From Lojkania enalia (Eukaryota > Ascomycota > Dothideomycetes > Pleosporales), in assembly GCA_010094045.1 (NCBI GenBank), contig ML986751.1:2980-66979 (forward strand): a stretch of 64,000 nucleotides of DNA, read 5' to 3'. The notes beneath the pieces were generated by a model. The model was not told the DNA's origin, did not search any database, and worked only from the letters and a program-made list of their open reading frames with translations. Made by a program: the position numbers and the translations under genes. Shown here one piece after another: positions 12,801 to 26,800 of this stretch (position 1 is its first letter; every line of letters begins with the position of its first letter).

Positions 12801-15000
12801 TAGAGTCTTAGTAACTATTAAAGTAAATTCTACCCTCTATTACTTAAATATAGTAATAATTGTAAATAGTTTCTTATTATAAATCTTCTAGTTTAGTTCT
12901 AAACCGGATAGAACTTTACTATAAAATACTATAGAGTACTATTTTCTATTAGAATATTTCTATAATAGTACTCCTATAACTATTCTATTAGAGGTATTAG
13001 TTTCTATTTTTATTTCTAATATAGGGTTAAAGTAGTAGAATATAGGTATACTTAATAGAGCTAACTTTAATTTCTTAAAGGTAATATCATATTCTAAAAT
13101 CTATATAAAAGAGGTTATAAAGCTCTATAATATAATAATTAGCTTTATAATACGCGAGAATTCTAGTATAAACTCTTAATAGAATCTAGTAAAACTTAAG
13201 AAAGATTTTATACCTATTATAGTAGTAGGTAGCTGTTAATTATATAGTACTTCTACCTTTTTTAGGTTAACCTTAAGGCCTTTATTTAATAGAATATAGC
13301 TAAGATATTTAGTTTAAGTAATATAGAATTTACTCTTTTTAATATTAACTTATAACCCTACTTAATATAATCTCTTAAAAACTTTCTTAATATAGATAAT
13401 ATATATTACCTTATCTTTTAAGTAGATAAGAATATTATCTAGATAAATAATATAAAAGTTATTTAGGTAGTTAATTAGTGTATTATTTATATAGTACTAG
13501 TAAGTTACTAGACTATTATATAATCTAAAAGGTAGAACTTTATACTTATAAGTTCTATATTAAGTTTAAAAAGTAGTATATTCTTTAAAACTAAAGTCTA
13601 TTCTAATCTTATTAAAGGTAGTACAAATATTAAATTTAATAAAAATTACTACCTTAGTAGATTTAAATAGAAGTTTATCTATATATAGTATTAGATATAC
13701 GTTTTTATAAGTAAGAGTATTAAATTTATAATAATCTATATAGATATATAAGTTACTATTAGGTTTATAAATATAAAGGATTAGAAATATAAAGAAACTC
13801 TAACTCTACTTAATATACCTATATTATAGATTATCTATAATATATTTCTTAGTTACCTCTAGCTTCTTAATATTCTACTTATATAATAGACTATAACTAT
13901 TAGAGAGAGGTTCTATAAAAATAATCTTATAATTATAAGAGTAGTATTCTAGTAATTAATAAGCTGTAGTTTTACTAAATATATCCTAATATCTATAGTA
14001 TTTAGATAGTAATTAGAGATTTACTAGTACTTTATTTTTAGCCTTATCTTCTAGCTTTAAGGCTTACTTATCTTTAATTAGCTATTTAATTTCGTATAGA
14101 GACGTAGAGAAAAACTTATTCTCTTTCCTCTTTATATTAAAATAGAAAGTATTAGTTAAAATAAGAATAATAATAAGAGAATAAACTTTCTTTAGATTAG
14201 GTTTAGACTTTATTATATATAGGCGTATAAAAGTTCTAAGCTTATTTAGACTATAAATTATAAAAGATTAATATAATTTTAGTAGTTTTAGTAGACCTTT
14301 AATATAATAGATAGTCGGACTATAAAACTACTAATACTAGTTCTTTTCTTATAGAGCGTCGCGTCGCTAGATATTTAGCTCTACCTTCTTATTATATACT
14401 AGCTAAGTTAATTATATAAGAAGAGGAAGTAAAGGATTATAAGTAGTAAAATACTTAGAAGGCTATATAATCTAATTTTTATTTATATCTAGCTGGAGTT
14501 AAAAATAATATAACTATTTAATACTAATAATACAATTCTAAATACTTAGATCTATAATAATAAATAGGTAGTTTTAGATAGTTCTCCTATTAATTTGCAG
14601 GTATAAAGAGATATACTAATTAATTAGGGTTTAGATTTAGTCTTAAAAACTTTTAATAGTAATTTTAAAGAGTAAATACTATATTAATATATATAGAGTT
14701 TAAGAGAGTAATCTAGCTACTATAGAATTAAGAAATAAGAAGCTTTAAGTACTAGTATTAATAAGGGCGTTTAGTTATATACCAACGCCTTTTAAATATA
14801 AAATAGTAGGGATTTAGAAATACTTTCCTTTAAATAAATACGATAAATCGATATTTAATAAATTATACTTATTTAAGTTTAGGATAGAAAGTTTTTCTAA
14901 ACGTCTCTATTTCCTACCTAAAAACTATCTAGATAGTACTTATTTACGTCTAAAAACTCTTCTTCCTTAATCTTCTTTTATTTAACCTCTATTTTTTATA
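9833..15000 (-). pseudogene. pol: Gypsy pol of copy B: RT, integrase, chromodomain
   Basis: Collinear with copy A. The reverse-transcriptase core at 13445-13434 reads Y-L-D-N, the second catalytic Asp having been changed to Asn. The integrase GPY/F module at about 11370-11362 has decayed to G-G-L-F. The chromodomain lies near 11192-10975. This copy shows the 3' end that is missing from copy A: about 0.3 kb of internal sequence between 9833 and 10135 with no clear motif, then the polypurine tract. Stops are frequent in all frames. Confidence 0.85.
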
Positions 15001-16471
15001 TTTTAAAAACTATATATTTATTTATAAAATATTCTAGTTTACTATAATTATAATAATTACCTAGAGTTGTATACTTTTTAGGTATAAGAATCTTACTAGA
15101 TTATTAAGAAGTAATTGTAGTAGAATAAGATATTAATACTAGAGTAGATTAGGGTAGTATTAGATTATAAGTTACCTTAGATAAACTCTTAAAAACTTTC
15201 TAATACTAATCTAAATTTATTTTAGCTATAACTTATAAGTTAACAGTTTATTTTAGAAGGCTAGAAATACTCCTCCTTTCTATATTATAGGTTGTTAAGT
15301 AGGCGACTATAGTATTAAAGAAGCCTTTTTATATAAGCTTAAAGCTAAAGTTTAATATCTTTAGGCTAAGGAGAATCTTATTCTATAAGTAGAAGAACTA
15401 CTTAGATTAGAATATAGATCTTCTAATAGCTGTACTAATAATACGAGCTTTAAAAGTTAGGAACACTTCTCTCTTATTTATTCTTAGAACTTAAAACGCC
15501 TATTATACCTCTATCTCTTTATTATCTATAATAAAATATAATTATAGAAGTAAAATTCTTTCTTTAATATTCTTAAACTAATACTAGTCTAATTTAGCTA
15601 AGTATTTTAGTTCTAGATACCCTTTCGTAATACTAGAGGTATATCTCTATACTAATACTATATATATATACTCTATTAGATAGTAATTTATATTAATTTT
15701 AAGTTGGTCTAAAATTAAGGTTTACTATTATTTAAATATAAATTTACTACTATTTATAAAACTTTTAATCTTAAGTATATATTTAGTAAAGTAGGCTTAA
15801 AAGGGTTTAAAGGTAGTTAAGAAGTTTCTTACTAGGGGAGTTATAAAAGTTTCTTAGTATATTATTAGTTCTAATTTAGTAGTTTATAAAAGTTAATTAG
15901 GACTAATAGTTCTCTATTATATTAAGTATATAATCTTCTCTTATAAAATTATAATTTATTTCTTAAAAATTAGTTTACTCTAATTTTCCTCCGAATTAGA
16001 TAGGTTCTTTATTATAAGCCCTATAGAAAGGAGTCCGCCTATTATAGGGCCCTTTATAAAAGATAATAGTTGTTTTATACGCGTAGATAGAAGTTTACTT
16101 TTACTATAACTTATATATATATCGGTTCTAGTATAAAAATTAGAAGGTAAATTATAGTTAGATATTAGTAGTTACCTCTAATTCTAATAGTTTATTAGTA
16201 GTTTCTAAGTTTCTACCTAAGTATACTTTATACAGCTTTTCTAAAAGTAATTCTAATTATAGGAGATAGGAAGTTTTAAACCTAAAGGCTTTAGTTAATA
16301 GAAAATTTCTAAGATCCTATCTAGATAACTAAATAATTTAATATAATAATATATAAATATTATAATCTAAACTAAATTAGGTATATTTTAAACTTAAATA
16401 TAGTTAAATAAATAATCGATATAATATTATTAAAGAGGCTATTACTAATAATATTAAATTCTTCTATATAA
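15000..16471 (-). pseudogene. gag: Gypsy gag of copy B
   Basis: Matches the gag region of copy A. The zinc knuckle at about 15056-15026 again has its Cys and His codons converted to Tyr-type codons. It lies between the knuckle and the 5' LTR. No intact start or frame. Confidence 0.68.
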
Positions 16472-16750
16472 TATAATAGTATAGGTAAAATAATAGGTCT
16501 AAATATAATACAAATCTATTTAGAGGTATATAGGAGTATATAGAGGTTTAAAAATCTAAAAATTCTATTAATACCTATAGACCTTATATAAAAGAATATA
16601 GAAGAACTACTAAACTACTTATAAGAGAGTATATAATTATATATAGAAGGGAAAAGAGGCGGAGCTAGGGGTAAGATAAGATAAGTAAAAAGCTTTAAGA
16701 TAAGATTATATATAAAACTTTTTATAAAATAATTTCTTTATATTATTATA
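16472..16750 (-). repeat. 5' LTR of chromovirus copy B (279 bp)
   Basis: Same family and length as the 3' LTR at 9554. It is followed at once by the TATAT target duplication and then by the interrupted cassette U2. Confidence 0.93.
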
Positions 16751-17788
16751 TATATTAAGTTTTACAGAATTAATAGTATTACAATATATATTATATAACT
16801 AGAAGAACTTAGTAGATACTAGTTTTCTTTAGTAGCTAAATAAGCAGCTAGTAGGGTAGCTATTAATTTTATTTAAGGGTAGAGCTTTTTAATTATCTTT
16901 TCTTAGTAATTATATATATAGTATATACTATTATATTATATATATTAAATTAGGCTAATAGGAGATAGAGTTAATAGAGAATAGTATATTAGTTATATAT
17001 TTAGTCTCTCTAGAGGAGGTATAATAGTATCTAATATATAAGAGCGGGATAGTTTAATAGAAATATAAAAAGAAAAGCTATTCTATATATAATAAGGATA
17101 AGTATAATTGTATTTAGGTTTATTTACCTTTATCTAGAGTATATCTAGTAGTAAAGATGCGGAATTCTTCTTTTTATTAAAATAAATAGGTTAATACTAT
17201 ATTTATTATATTATTAAATATATAGATATAAATATAGTAGATATAGAAGTTAATACTATAGATTAGTTAGGTTATATAAAAGGGTTATAGTAGTAATAGG
17301 TTTTATAGTATTAAGGTAAAAGAAGTTATAGTAGATATATACTATAAGGATAATAAATAGGTTAATATTAATTGTTAATTTAAGGGAGTATATTCTTATA
17401 GTAAAAGTTACTAGTAGAAAGATATTATAGATATAGTAAGAGAGGTTGAAAACTAGAATAGATAAGATTTTTAGTTTAGTCCTAGATATATTATAGGAAA
17501 ATTTAATTTAATAAGATAAGGTAAAATAATATATAGAGTAATAGATAAATAGATTAACTAAGTATATATATATAATTATATAAGAGTTGTTAGAAGACTA
17601 TATTATTATTAATAAGAAAAGCCTTAAAAGACTATATAATACCCTTAAAAAAGCTTAGAAGATTATATAATAATTTCTCTAAGAGTTCTTAGAAGATTAA
17701 ATAAGTAAAAAAAGCGAGCAGTAGTATAGAGAAACTAAAAACTATAGAAGAGTAGTAGTATAGTAATCTAGTCTTAATATACTATTAT
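16751..17788 (+). pseudogene. Cassette U2, type A interior
   Basis: Continuation of the cassette split by chromovirus B. Two type A landmarks occur at the usual distances from the core: a block at 16983-17050 containing TCTCTAGAGGAGG, and the Y-S-K-S-Y-W-W signature at 17390-17420 (TAGTAG read as Trp-Trp or Gln-Gln). Short direct repeats follow at 17590-17690. The protein family is not recognised; it is defined here only by its recurrence in six cassettes. Confidence 0.45.
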
Positions 17789-19331
17789 AATTCCTTTAGT
17801 ATACGAATATAAAGTATATAGATTAATTTACTATATACTTATATATATAGTAGAGTAAAGAGTATATATTACTAATATATAGTAGAGGAATATAGTTCTA
17901 TAGTAGTTAAGTAAGTAAGGAGAAAGCGGCGGCTCTTAAAGATGCTAGATATATATAGAGGGCCCGGAGAGGCCTAAAAGTACTCTTTATAGCTAAATAA
18001 CTAGATAGAAGTAGAATACCTTAATATTTAATATAATTAGATAATTATAGAGAACCTTAAAATTGAGAATATTTAAGTAGCAATAAGTAATAGAAGGATA
18101 GGCTATATAATATAGCCTATTACGCCTAAATAGGTTAGTATCTTAGAAGACTATATTATATAAGAGGTGTAAGAATAATATATATAAAATAAGGAGGAGC
18201 TTATTTAATTTTTATTATTTCTTATAATCTAATAATTATATTATAGTAGTTTTTACTTTATAGTTGTTTTAGTTTACTTTTATTATTATAGTTATTATAT
18301 AGCTATTAGATCGGCTAGTAGAGAGTACTACTAGAAAGGTTAATATAGGTAGAAGTCTTTTTTTTATAAAAGATATATCTTATATAATATTTTTAGGTAA
18401 AAAAGCGGAATTTATATATTATATTTATAGGAGAAGATTATACATTTATATTAGAGAGTTAGTATTTTATATTAATATATAGAGGTATTTATTTAGAGGT
18501 AAAAGATTAGCTAATTATAGAAATAGATATTATAGAAATACTATTAGAAGGGTCGAAAGTTTTTATATATTTTATAAAGTATAGAAGAGTATAGAATAGA
18601 ATAGATAAGTTATTATATAATATAAATATATTAGTTAATTTTAGCCTTATAAAAGAGAGTTATTAGTTTATTTTAAAGGATTGCCTGTTTAAAGTATATA
18701 GAGTAGTTTCTATTATTAGAGAAGTAGACTAGTAGAGAGTAGATTAGATAGTAGCTAAGATAGAGGAAGATATTACTTATATAGTATAGAAGTCTTAGGA
18801 AGATTTAAAGAGTACTATAATAGATAGCTATTATTTTAGTATAGAGTTAGTAAACAACTATAATAGAGTTATAGATAATATTAATAATAGAGATAAGGAG
18901 ATAAAAATAGTAGTACTAGAGAGACTAGAAGAAAGTAGTAGTTTTATTAGTTTAGAATAAATATAATATATTTAGAAGAATATATTATTTTTAGATAGTT
19001 AGATTATTTTAAAAAGAGTTTATATTAAGTATTATAAGAATAAATTATAATAGAGTAAATTATATTAAGATTTTATAATTTTTATTAGTAGTATAAGAGT
19101 TATTAGAAGACTATATAGCTATTAATAAGAAAAGAGTTCTTAGAAGACTGTATAATAACTTCTATAAAATTTTCGAGAGGTTATATTAAATAGAAAAAGT
19201 TCTTAGGAAATTATATTATCTTAGAAAAGTATAGAAGGCTAAATAAGTAAGAGAAGTAAGTAGTAGGGGGAGCTGTATTAGCTATAAGAGGGTAGCTAAA
19301 GAAGAGTAATCTAGTCTTAGTATACTATTAT
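17789..19331 (+). pseudogene. Cassette U3, unique interior (type B)
   Basis: A shared block to about 18200, then an interior with no counterpart in the array. From about 18420 to 19060 one plus-strand frame is open if TAG and TAA are read as Trp/Gln. It is rich in charged residues near its end (for example K-M-V-V-L-E-R-L-E-E-S-S-S). Roughly 210 codons, no recognisable domain, no membrane segment that can be trusted after RIP. The cassette length is 1,543 bp. Confidence 0.4.
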
Positions 19332-20890
19332 AATTCCTTTAGTATATAATCTAGAGTATATAGAGTATTTTACTATATATCTATATATATCTAGTAGAGT
19401 ATTAGGCGTGTTTACTTTATAAGCTTAAAGAGCTAGAATAGGCCTAGAATAGGCTATATAAGCGAGAGTAAGTAATAGCTAGAAAGAAAAGAGTAAGTAT
19501 AGCTAAAAGCTTAAGGGCCCTAAAATAGGAATATATAACTAAAAGAGAGTCCTAGAAGGAGTATATAAAAGCTATAAACTATATAGTATAGTTTTTATAT
19601 CTTAGAGGAGTTAGTATTAATAGAGTAGTATAATATATAGTTTTTTATTACTTTATATAACCTTTAGAATTTTACTATAATTTTACTAGTATATTTATAA
19701 GAAAATATTCTTTACTTTCTTTCTTAATATATTATTATAATAATAATAGAGGAGGAAGGTTCTTCTCTTAGTAAATTATAGCTAGAGCTATAGTTAATAA
19801 TCTTAAAGAGGGTATTAATATTTATAAAGTTAATATATAAATAGATAAAATCTTCTATCTAGAAAAATCTAATAGATAGTAATTTTTTAGTTTAGTTACA
19901 AGTATAACTAGTTAGTATTCTACTTACTATATTTAAGGGTATAGTAGATAAATTATAGTTTTTAGGTAATTATATATCTAGTAAGTATTATTATACTATA
20001 TATATTAAGTTAAGCTAACTTTAACTCTAGATAGAATTAATATAAGATAGTATATTAGTTATATATAAGGTAAGCTTAGAGGGTATATAATAGTAGTTAA
20101 TATATAAGAGCAGGAATCTCCTTTAAAAATATAAGTAGGATAGATATATATATATATATAATATATTAGACGGAATTATTCTATAATTATATTTAGTTAT
20201 AAAAGTATAAAGCTATTTATAATACTAAGAAGTACTATATAATTTTATATTTATTATACAGCTTAGTAGATATAGGTAGATAAAATAGATAAAGGTATTA
20301 TTACTATAGGTTAGTTAGTTAAGTATTAGTATATATAATAATAATATATATTTTCTTTTAGAAGTAAAGATAGTAATACTAGATATATATAAAAAGGGTA
20401 GATAGGTAGATAGATACTATAGATTTATAGGGGTATATCCTCTAAGTAAGAGTTACTAGTAGATAGATATAATTAATATAGTTAGAGAGATTATAAACTA
20501 AAATAAATATAAGCGGCTATAGCTAAATTATTATTATACTCTATAATAGAATAGAGAAGAGAAGCTTTTAGAAGGCTATTTAGCTCTATAGATATAGTAA
20601 GAGTAATAAAGTCTCTAAAATTCTTAGAAGACTATATAATAGAGTATTATTAATAAGAAAAACTTTAGAAAACTATATTACTATTAATAAAAAAAGTTAT
20701 AGAAAACTATATAATACCTTTAAAAAGGCTTAGGAAACTATATTAGAGAAAAAAATGCTTAGAAAACTATATAATAATTTCTCTAAGAGTTTTTAGAAAG
20801 TTAAATAAGTAAGAGAAGTAAGTAGTAGTACGTTAGTAAAAACTATAGAAGAGTAGTAGTATAGTAATTTAGTCTTAATATACTTTTTAT
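19332..20890 (+). pseudogene. Cassette U4, type A interior
   Basis: The best uninterrupted example of a type A cassette: core at 19332, shared block to about 19800, type A landmark at 20048-20112, the S-K-S-Y-W-W signature near 20450, short direct repeats at 20600-20800 and the next core at 20891. Length 1,559 bp. The reading frame is broken by RIP stops. Function unknown. Confidence 0.45.
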
Positions 20891-22174
20891 AATTCCTTTA
20901 GTATATAAATATAAAAGATATAGATTAGTATATATCTTATATAGGCCTAATAGAGTATTAGATATATCTTATTTAATAAATATAAAAGGCCTAGAAGATA
21001 TATAAATACTAAATAAATATAAAGAGAGTAGTAGCTCTTAGATATTACTATATATAGTTAGAGTAGTAGTAGAAGGAGTATATTATAAATACCTAGGAGT
21101 TCTAAACTTAGAGTTTATTTAAATAGATAATAAGTTTTAAAAGGAATAGACTATATAATATAACTCTTTTAGTTTTAGTAGAGGCTAATATAGAGATTAT
21201 ATTAGCTAGTAGAGTATACGGTATAGCTAATTTTCTTATTATCTATAACCTTTAGAATCCTTCTATAATTTTCCCTACTATTTATAGGAAATATCTCTTT
21301 TATTTACCTTAGTATTTTACTACTTTATTAGTTATATTACGGGATATATTATTTATATAATAGAAGATAATTATATATATATATATTACAGTTTACTAGA
21401 ATATTACTATTAAAAGTAAGAGGTAATAGTATTAAAAAATCTAAGTATATAATAATTAGTTACTATTAGTTATATAGATACTATATGGGCTATATAGGTA
21501 AGTAGAAGCTTTTCTTAGTAGTTATAGCTATAGCTAGTAGGCGTTCTCTTAGTTACCTTTAATAGTATAATAGGGAAGCTATCTTTTATATATAATTATA
21601 TATATAATAAGTCTTATAATATAGAGTTAGATAAGTTTAATAGAATTAACTCTAAATAGAGTTATATTTAGAAGATATATTATTAACTTATAAGGTACAG
21701 CTAGAGGAAGTATATTAGTAGCTAACTTAGAAGAATAGGACCCCTCTTAAGAGGTGTAGATAGGAGGATTACTAGTTTTATAGTAGAGATAATAATAAGA
21801 ATAGTATTTAATATATCTTATATTTAATTATAAAACTATAGGGTTTAGAAGCTTTATATAATATATTTCTTACTTTTTTAGATATAAAAATAGTAGAGAG
21901 GTAGTCTATATTATTAATAGATTATTTAAGAAGATAGATTAGAATTATTATAGATTTAATTCTACTAATAGAGAAGAGGAGTTATATATATTATTATAAG
22001 CTAGTAGATAAAGATTATAAATATAATTTATATAGAAAGAAATAGATTTAAAAGAATTCTTTTTATAGTATAAATTAGTACTATATATCTAGTTAGTAGA
22101 CGATAATTATAGATATAGTTAGAAATATAGGTATAGAAAAGGCTTAGTTAACTTATAATAGAGAGGAAGAAGAG
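20891..22174 (+). pseudogene. Cassette U5, diverged type A interior, left part
   Basis: The type A landmark is at 21676-21735, about 60 bp farther from the core than in other copies, and a weak form of the Tyr-Trp-Trp signature is near 22080-22110. The TIR element at 22175 interrupts the cassette, which resumes at 28446 with its direct repeats. Removing the element restores a 1,540-bp cassette. Confidence 0.42.
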
Positions 22175-23425
22175 TAACATCTATTTTTAGGTTACCGGAC
22201 ACCCTATATAACTAGATAAACTATTAGTACTTTAGCTTTTAGTAACCGAAAAACTTATACTTATAATAAATATTACTATATTTATACGAAAATAATCTAC
22301 TATAGCAAATTCTAATTGTCTATAATCCGTTCTACCTAAAAATTACCTTTATATTATTACTTTAGCGCCTGATTTATATAGCGCCTTATATTATAGTATA
22401 ATAGGCTTCCCTCCTTATAATGCTAACTTTAAGCTTTTTTCGCTCTAAATTTTATATAATAGCCTTCTCCTACTTTTATAACCTCCTTCTATTACTAAGA
22501 AGTTATTATTAGCCTATATATACTACGGGGCGCGATTTTATATAACGCCGCTCTACTAATTAGTACTTCTAACAGAAGTAAACTACTAATCTAGGCTAAC
22601 GCAAGATAATCCCTATATATTTTACCTTATATATTAGAAGGTATTTTATTATAAGATATATAGTTATATAGTTACGCTAGCCTTTAAATTATTATTAAAT
22701 CTAACCTTAGATTAGAAGTAGTAATAAGATAAGGTTACTATTATTACTAGATATAGTAAGACCTAGTTATTTACTTAGTTAACTAATATATCTCTAGTAA
22801 TAAAACCAGCTTTAATATAGTAATCTCTACTTTATAGTATAGCTACGCAACTATACTACCCCAGAGTGCTAAGATCTGCTGTTACCCCTTCTACTAACTA
22901 ATAGAACGATCTAATTAAGCCCTCTATACTCTTATACTTTTTAGTCTACTAGTATACTAATTCCTAGACTAAGCTATAGTAAACTCTAGTCTTAGCTTAG
23001 AGAATATAATATAATAAGAAGGATATAAGCTAGGATAGAGCGTGATAGGTCTAGAAGTTAAAGCCTATACTTTAATATACAGGTTTAACTAAATATTACT
23101 AGTAAAATACTATTATTAGAAGTATATAGAAGATAGAAAGCCCTATATATTTTAGTAATATATCTATCGTATAGTTAAATAACTAGCAGCCCCCCAGCTT
23201 AAACTATAAGGGTTATTAGAAGCTTTAAATTATTTATATTTATAAGGGATAAATACTAGTAGAACTATAATAGTAGCTATACTTTATAACCTTCTATACT
23301 ACTATAATATCTAGTACTCTTTTTCTTCAGCTAGATCTATAAACTATTACCTCTAGCGTAAGTTTAGTACTAGAGTAGATTAGCTATTCTCTCTACTAGT
23401 ATAATTAAAGAGTTTATCTACTTCT
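22175..23425 (+). repeat. Left terminal inverted repeat (~1.2 kb)
   Basis: Inverted match to 27280-28445. Long, nearly uninterrupted matched blocks are at 22191-22260, 22575-22790, 22840-23110 and 23225-23300. The inner edge is gradual, fading near 23420. The arm is AT-rich and heavily RIP-mutated but keeps occasional GC-rich words such as GGGGCGCG. Confidence 0.85.
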
Positions 23426-23805
23426 TAAGATGTACGATTAGTATAGTTATTTAGCCTAGTTGCTTATAAACTTTACAACTATAGCTTAGCTTAATTATAT
23501 AGAACTAAACTATACTATAACTATACTCTCCCTTTAGCTAGGTTATATTAATTTACTCCTTATAAAACTAAAAGATATAATAAAGTATAATACTATCAGC
23601 TTACAGTATTTTTATAGTATATCTCTATTAGATATAATTCTTTAGTATAGCTTAGTATCTTCTTCCTATATACTTACTAACGTTAATAGCTAGAACTAAT
23701 ATACTCGTCTCTTTAGTTAGACTGCTATATTTAAACCCAACTAAGATCTATTCCTACTATTTATACTTATACAACTCTATATAAAGTAATATAACTTTTA
23801 TAGCG
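23425..23805 (+). other. Upstream region of the NLR gene
   Basis: About 0.4 kb between the left inverted repeat and the start of the HET domain. It would hold the promoter and 5' leader. RIP has removed any recognisable motif; nothing specific is seen. Confidence 0.4.
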
Positions 23806-26800
23806 TAGTAATACTAGTAACTTTAATCTTACTCAGTTTAGAGTTAAGACTATTCCTCTCTATATAATACTCTCTTATATATAGGGAGTAGATACTAAAG
23901 AGGTTACCTTTAAAGACTTGATAAATAGTACTAGTAAGGATAAATCTAGCTATATAAAGATCCGGTTTAGTAGAGAATAGGTAAGATAAGATAGCTTAGA
24001 CTACTTTTAGGTTGATACCTATTATATTAATAAAGTAGATAAAGCTAAGTTCTCCTATACTATCTAGTTTATATTTTACTAGTACTATAATATAGTATAA
24101 TACTATATCTACTTATTAGATATCTCTAGTTCCTCTCTTAAAGCTAGTAGAGAACTAAACCTACTACTGTAGGAATTAGAGTTCTAGAATAGTAGATAGT
24201 TTACTTAAGGCTAGATGTTTTAAGAACTTCTTACTCTATATATAGTAGAGTTCTTTTCTTATAAGCTACGTAAACTTAGTAATAAGATATTATTAAAGTT
24301 ATAGATCTATAAAATTATAAGTATTCTATATATAGTACTTAAAGAAGCCCCTCTTTTTTAGTTTAGTATTAATAAACGGTTATAGTAGAAGGAATATTAA
24401 GAGACTAAACGCGATAAAGATGGAGCTTATTTACTACTAAGAATATTTAGTATAGATCTAGTATCTATATATAGTAAAGGGGTAGTAGGCGCGTTTAGAT
24501 ATCTTATAAATAAAATCTATAAGCTAGAAAGATATATTTAAGATATATATAGTATAGATCTATATAATAATAAGAAGTATATTAAAGATATAAAGGGTAG
24601 ACTGCTAAAAGATTTATACTACTAGGTTCTTAACAACATCTCCTTCTAGTAATAGTATAATAATAAGCAGAGTTAGCTGCTATAGATTAAAGGTAATTCT
24701 AGTAAGAGTAAAATAATACTACTCTATAGTATTATCAACGAACTATAGAAGTTAATAGCTATAATAGGCCTTATATCGTACTTCTTCTATTAGGCTACTA
24801 ACTTGCGTATTAACACCGCAACGGCCGTACTATAAGAGCTATTATTCTTACTTATTAGCTAGCAGCTATTACTTATCTTATATATTTAGAAGAAGTATAA
24901 TTATATAAGTAAGACTATATTTAAAAATGTAAATACTTAAGTTACTCTAACTAAGATCTTTACTAATATATTATAGAACCCGAACTTAGACGCTATATAT
25001 CTAATTATTAACGCGCTAGATGAGTATATAACTAACTTATTAAAGTTACTTAACTTTATTATAAAGTATTTATCTATATCTTCCTATATTAAGTAGATTG
25101 TTTTAAGCTATAACTAGCCGGATATTAAAGAACAACTAGAGCAGGTAGGCTATAAGGTAAGGCTAAGCCTTAAGCTAAATATAGAGTCTATATTAATAGC
25201 TGTCTAGATCTTTATTAAATAAAAGGTGTTTCAGCTAGTATAATAGAAGAAGTATAATAAGTAAACCTAATACTCTATACTAGAGTATCTAGTATTAAAT
25301 GCGAACGATACCTTTCTCTAGATAGTACTAGTATATTAAAACCTTAAAATAACAGTAAAATAGAATATTCTTAAAAAGTTTAACTCGTTTCCACCTAGAC
25401 TAAACTCTCTATATTAGTAGATAATATAGTAGATTAATAAGTTAGATAATACTAAACTTTATAAGCAGGTATTAGTATTAATTATATTTATATACCGGCT
25501 AATTACGCTTAAGGAGCTTATAACCCTAGTTAAACAGCTAGAAGAAATAGCTAATAATAAGAAGTTAAGTAAGATTATTAGCTTCTATAGTTTATTTCTT
25601 ATCCTATATAAAGATATTATATACTTTATATACTAATTAGTTAAGGACTTCCTCTTTACTTAGATAGTTAAAGAAGTATTCCCATCCGGAAGAGAGAATA
25701 TCTATTATACTATTGTTGCTAGGTTACTCGAAATAATATTTAGAACCTTAAAGTAGAATATATATAGCTTAAAAGTATTAGAATATCTTATTAATAATAT
25801 TAAACAGCTAGATTCTAATCTATTAGTAATATTACGCTACTTATATATCTACTAGATTAATTACCTCTATAACTGGAATTCTAGCTCTTCTACAAATTAT
25901 AAGGTTAATCTATAGGGTAGAGGCGCTGTTAATAACTTTCTAAAATAGTAAAACCTCTATTAACTTAAGGCTTTTAGCCTATATAAAAGTATATTAAAGG
26001 GAGTAGTATTAATAGTAAAACTTAAGGCTTTAGTCTAGATAATCTATAGATTAATAATACTATTTTAGTATTATAGATACTAATATAATCTAGAAAAGAG
26101 TAGATATATCTAATTTAATAGAGCTTATTTAAGATACGCGCTGATTTATTATATCTTATAAATAGATAATAGAGAATAGTCTACTTTAGATATATACTTC
26201 TACACTTCTATTTAGTCCAACTTATAGTCTAATAAGAGGTATTTTTAAGAGAGAAGAGCTAGACTGAATTATTATAAAGCTAGGTATATAAGAGAAATAG
26301 AGTCTATACCTCTAGATGCTTAAAGGCTATAGCTCTAATATTAGATTTATAGCCTTCTCGCCTAATTTAACCCGGCTAGTATTAGAGTTAGAAGATAGAA
26401 TAGTTAAAATCTAGAATATAAGTAGTAGCAACTACTTCTAGATGCTTAAAGGCTATAGCTCTAATATTAGTTCCATAGTCTTCTTATCTAACTTAACCCG
26501 GCTAGTATTAGAGTTAGAGGATAGAATAGTTAAGATTTAAGATATAAGTAGTAGTAACTACTTCTAAACGTTTAAGGGCTATAGCTTTTATATCTAGTCT
26601 ATAGCCTTCTTATCTAACTTAACCCAGCTGGTATTAGAGTTATAAAATAGAACGGTTAAGATCTAAAATATAAGTAGTAGTAACTACCTTTAGATATTTA
26701 AAAGCTATAGTTTTTATATCTAGTCTATAGCCTTCTCGCCCAACTTAACCTGGCTAGTATTAAAGTTAGGGGATAGAACGGTTAAGATCTAAGATATAAG

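Larger units (their letters stand above)
9554..16750 (-). mobile_element. Complete Ty3/gypsy chromovirus, copy B
   Basis: A full-length 7,197-bp element on the minus strand with LTRs at 9554-9832 (3') and 16472-16750 (5') and a perfect 5-bp target duplication TATAT (9549-9553 and 16751-16755). A polypurine tract (AGAAGGGGGG on the minus strand, 9836-9845) sits directly inside the 3' LTR, which fixes the orientation. Removing it restores the 1.54-kb cassette period. RIP is heavier than in copy A: the RT motif reads Y-L-D-N and most CpA sites are gone. It cannot encode working proteins. Confidence 0.95.

Noticed and set aside
20141..20165. TATATA-rich stretches as promoters
   Set aside because: Such runs occur throughout because of RIP and carry no positional information.
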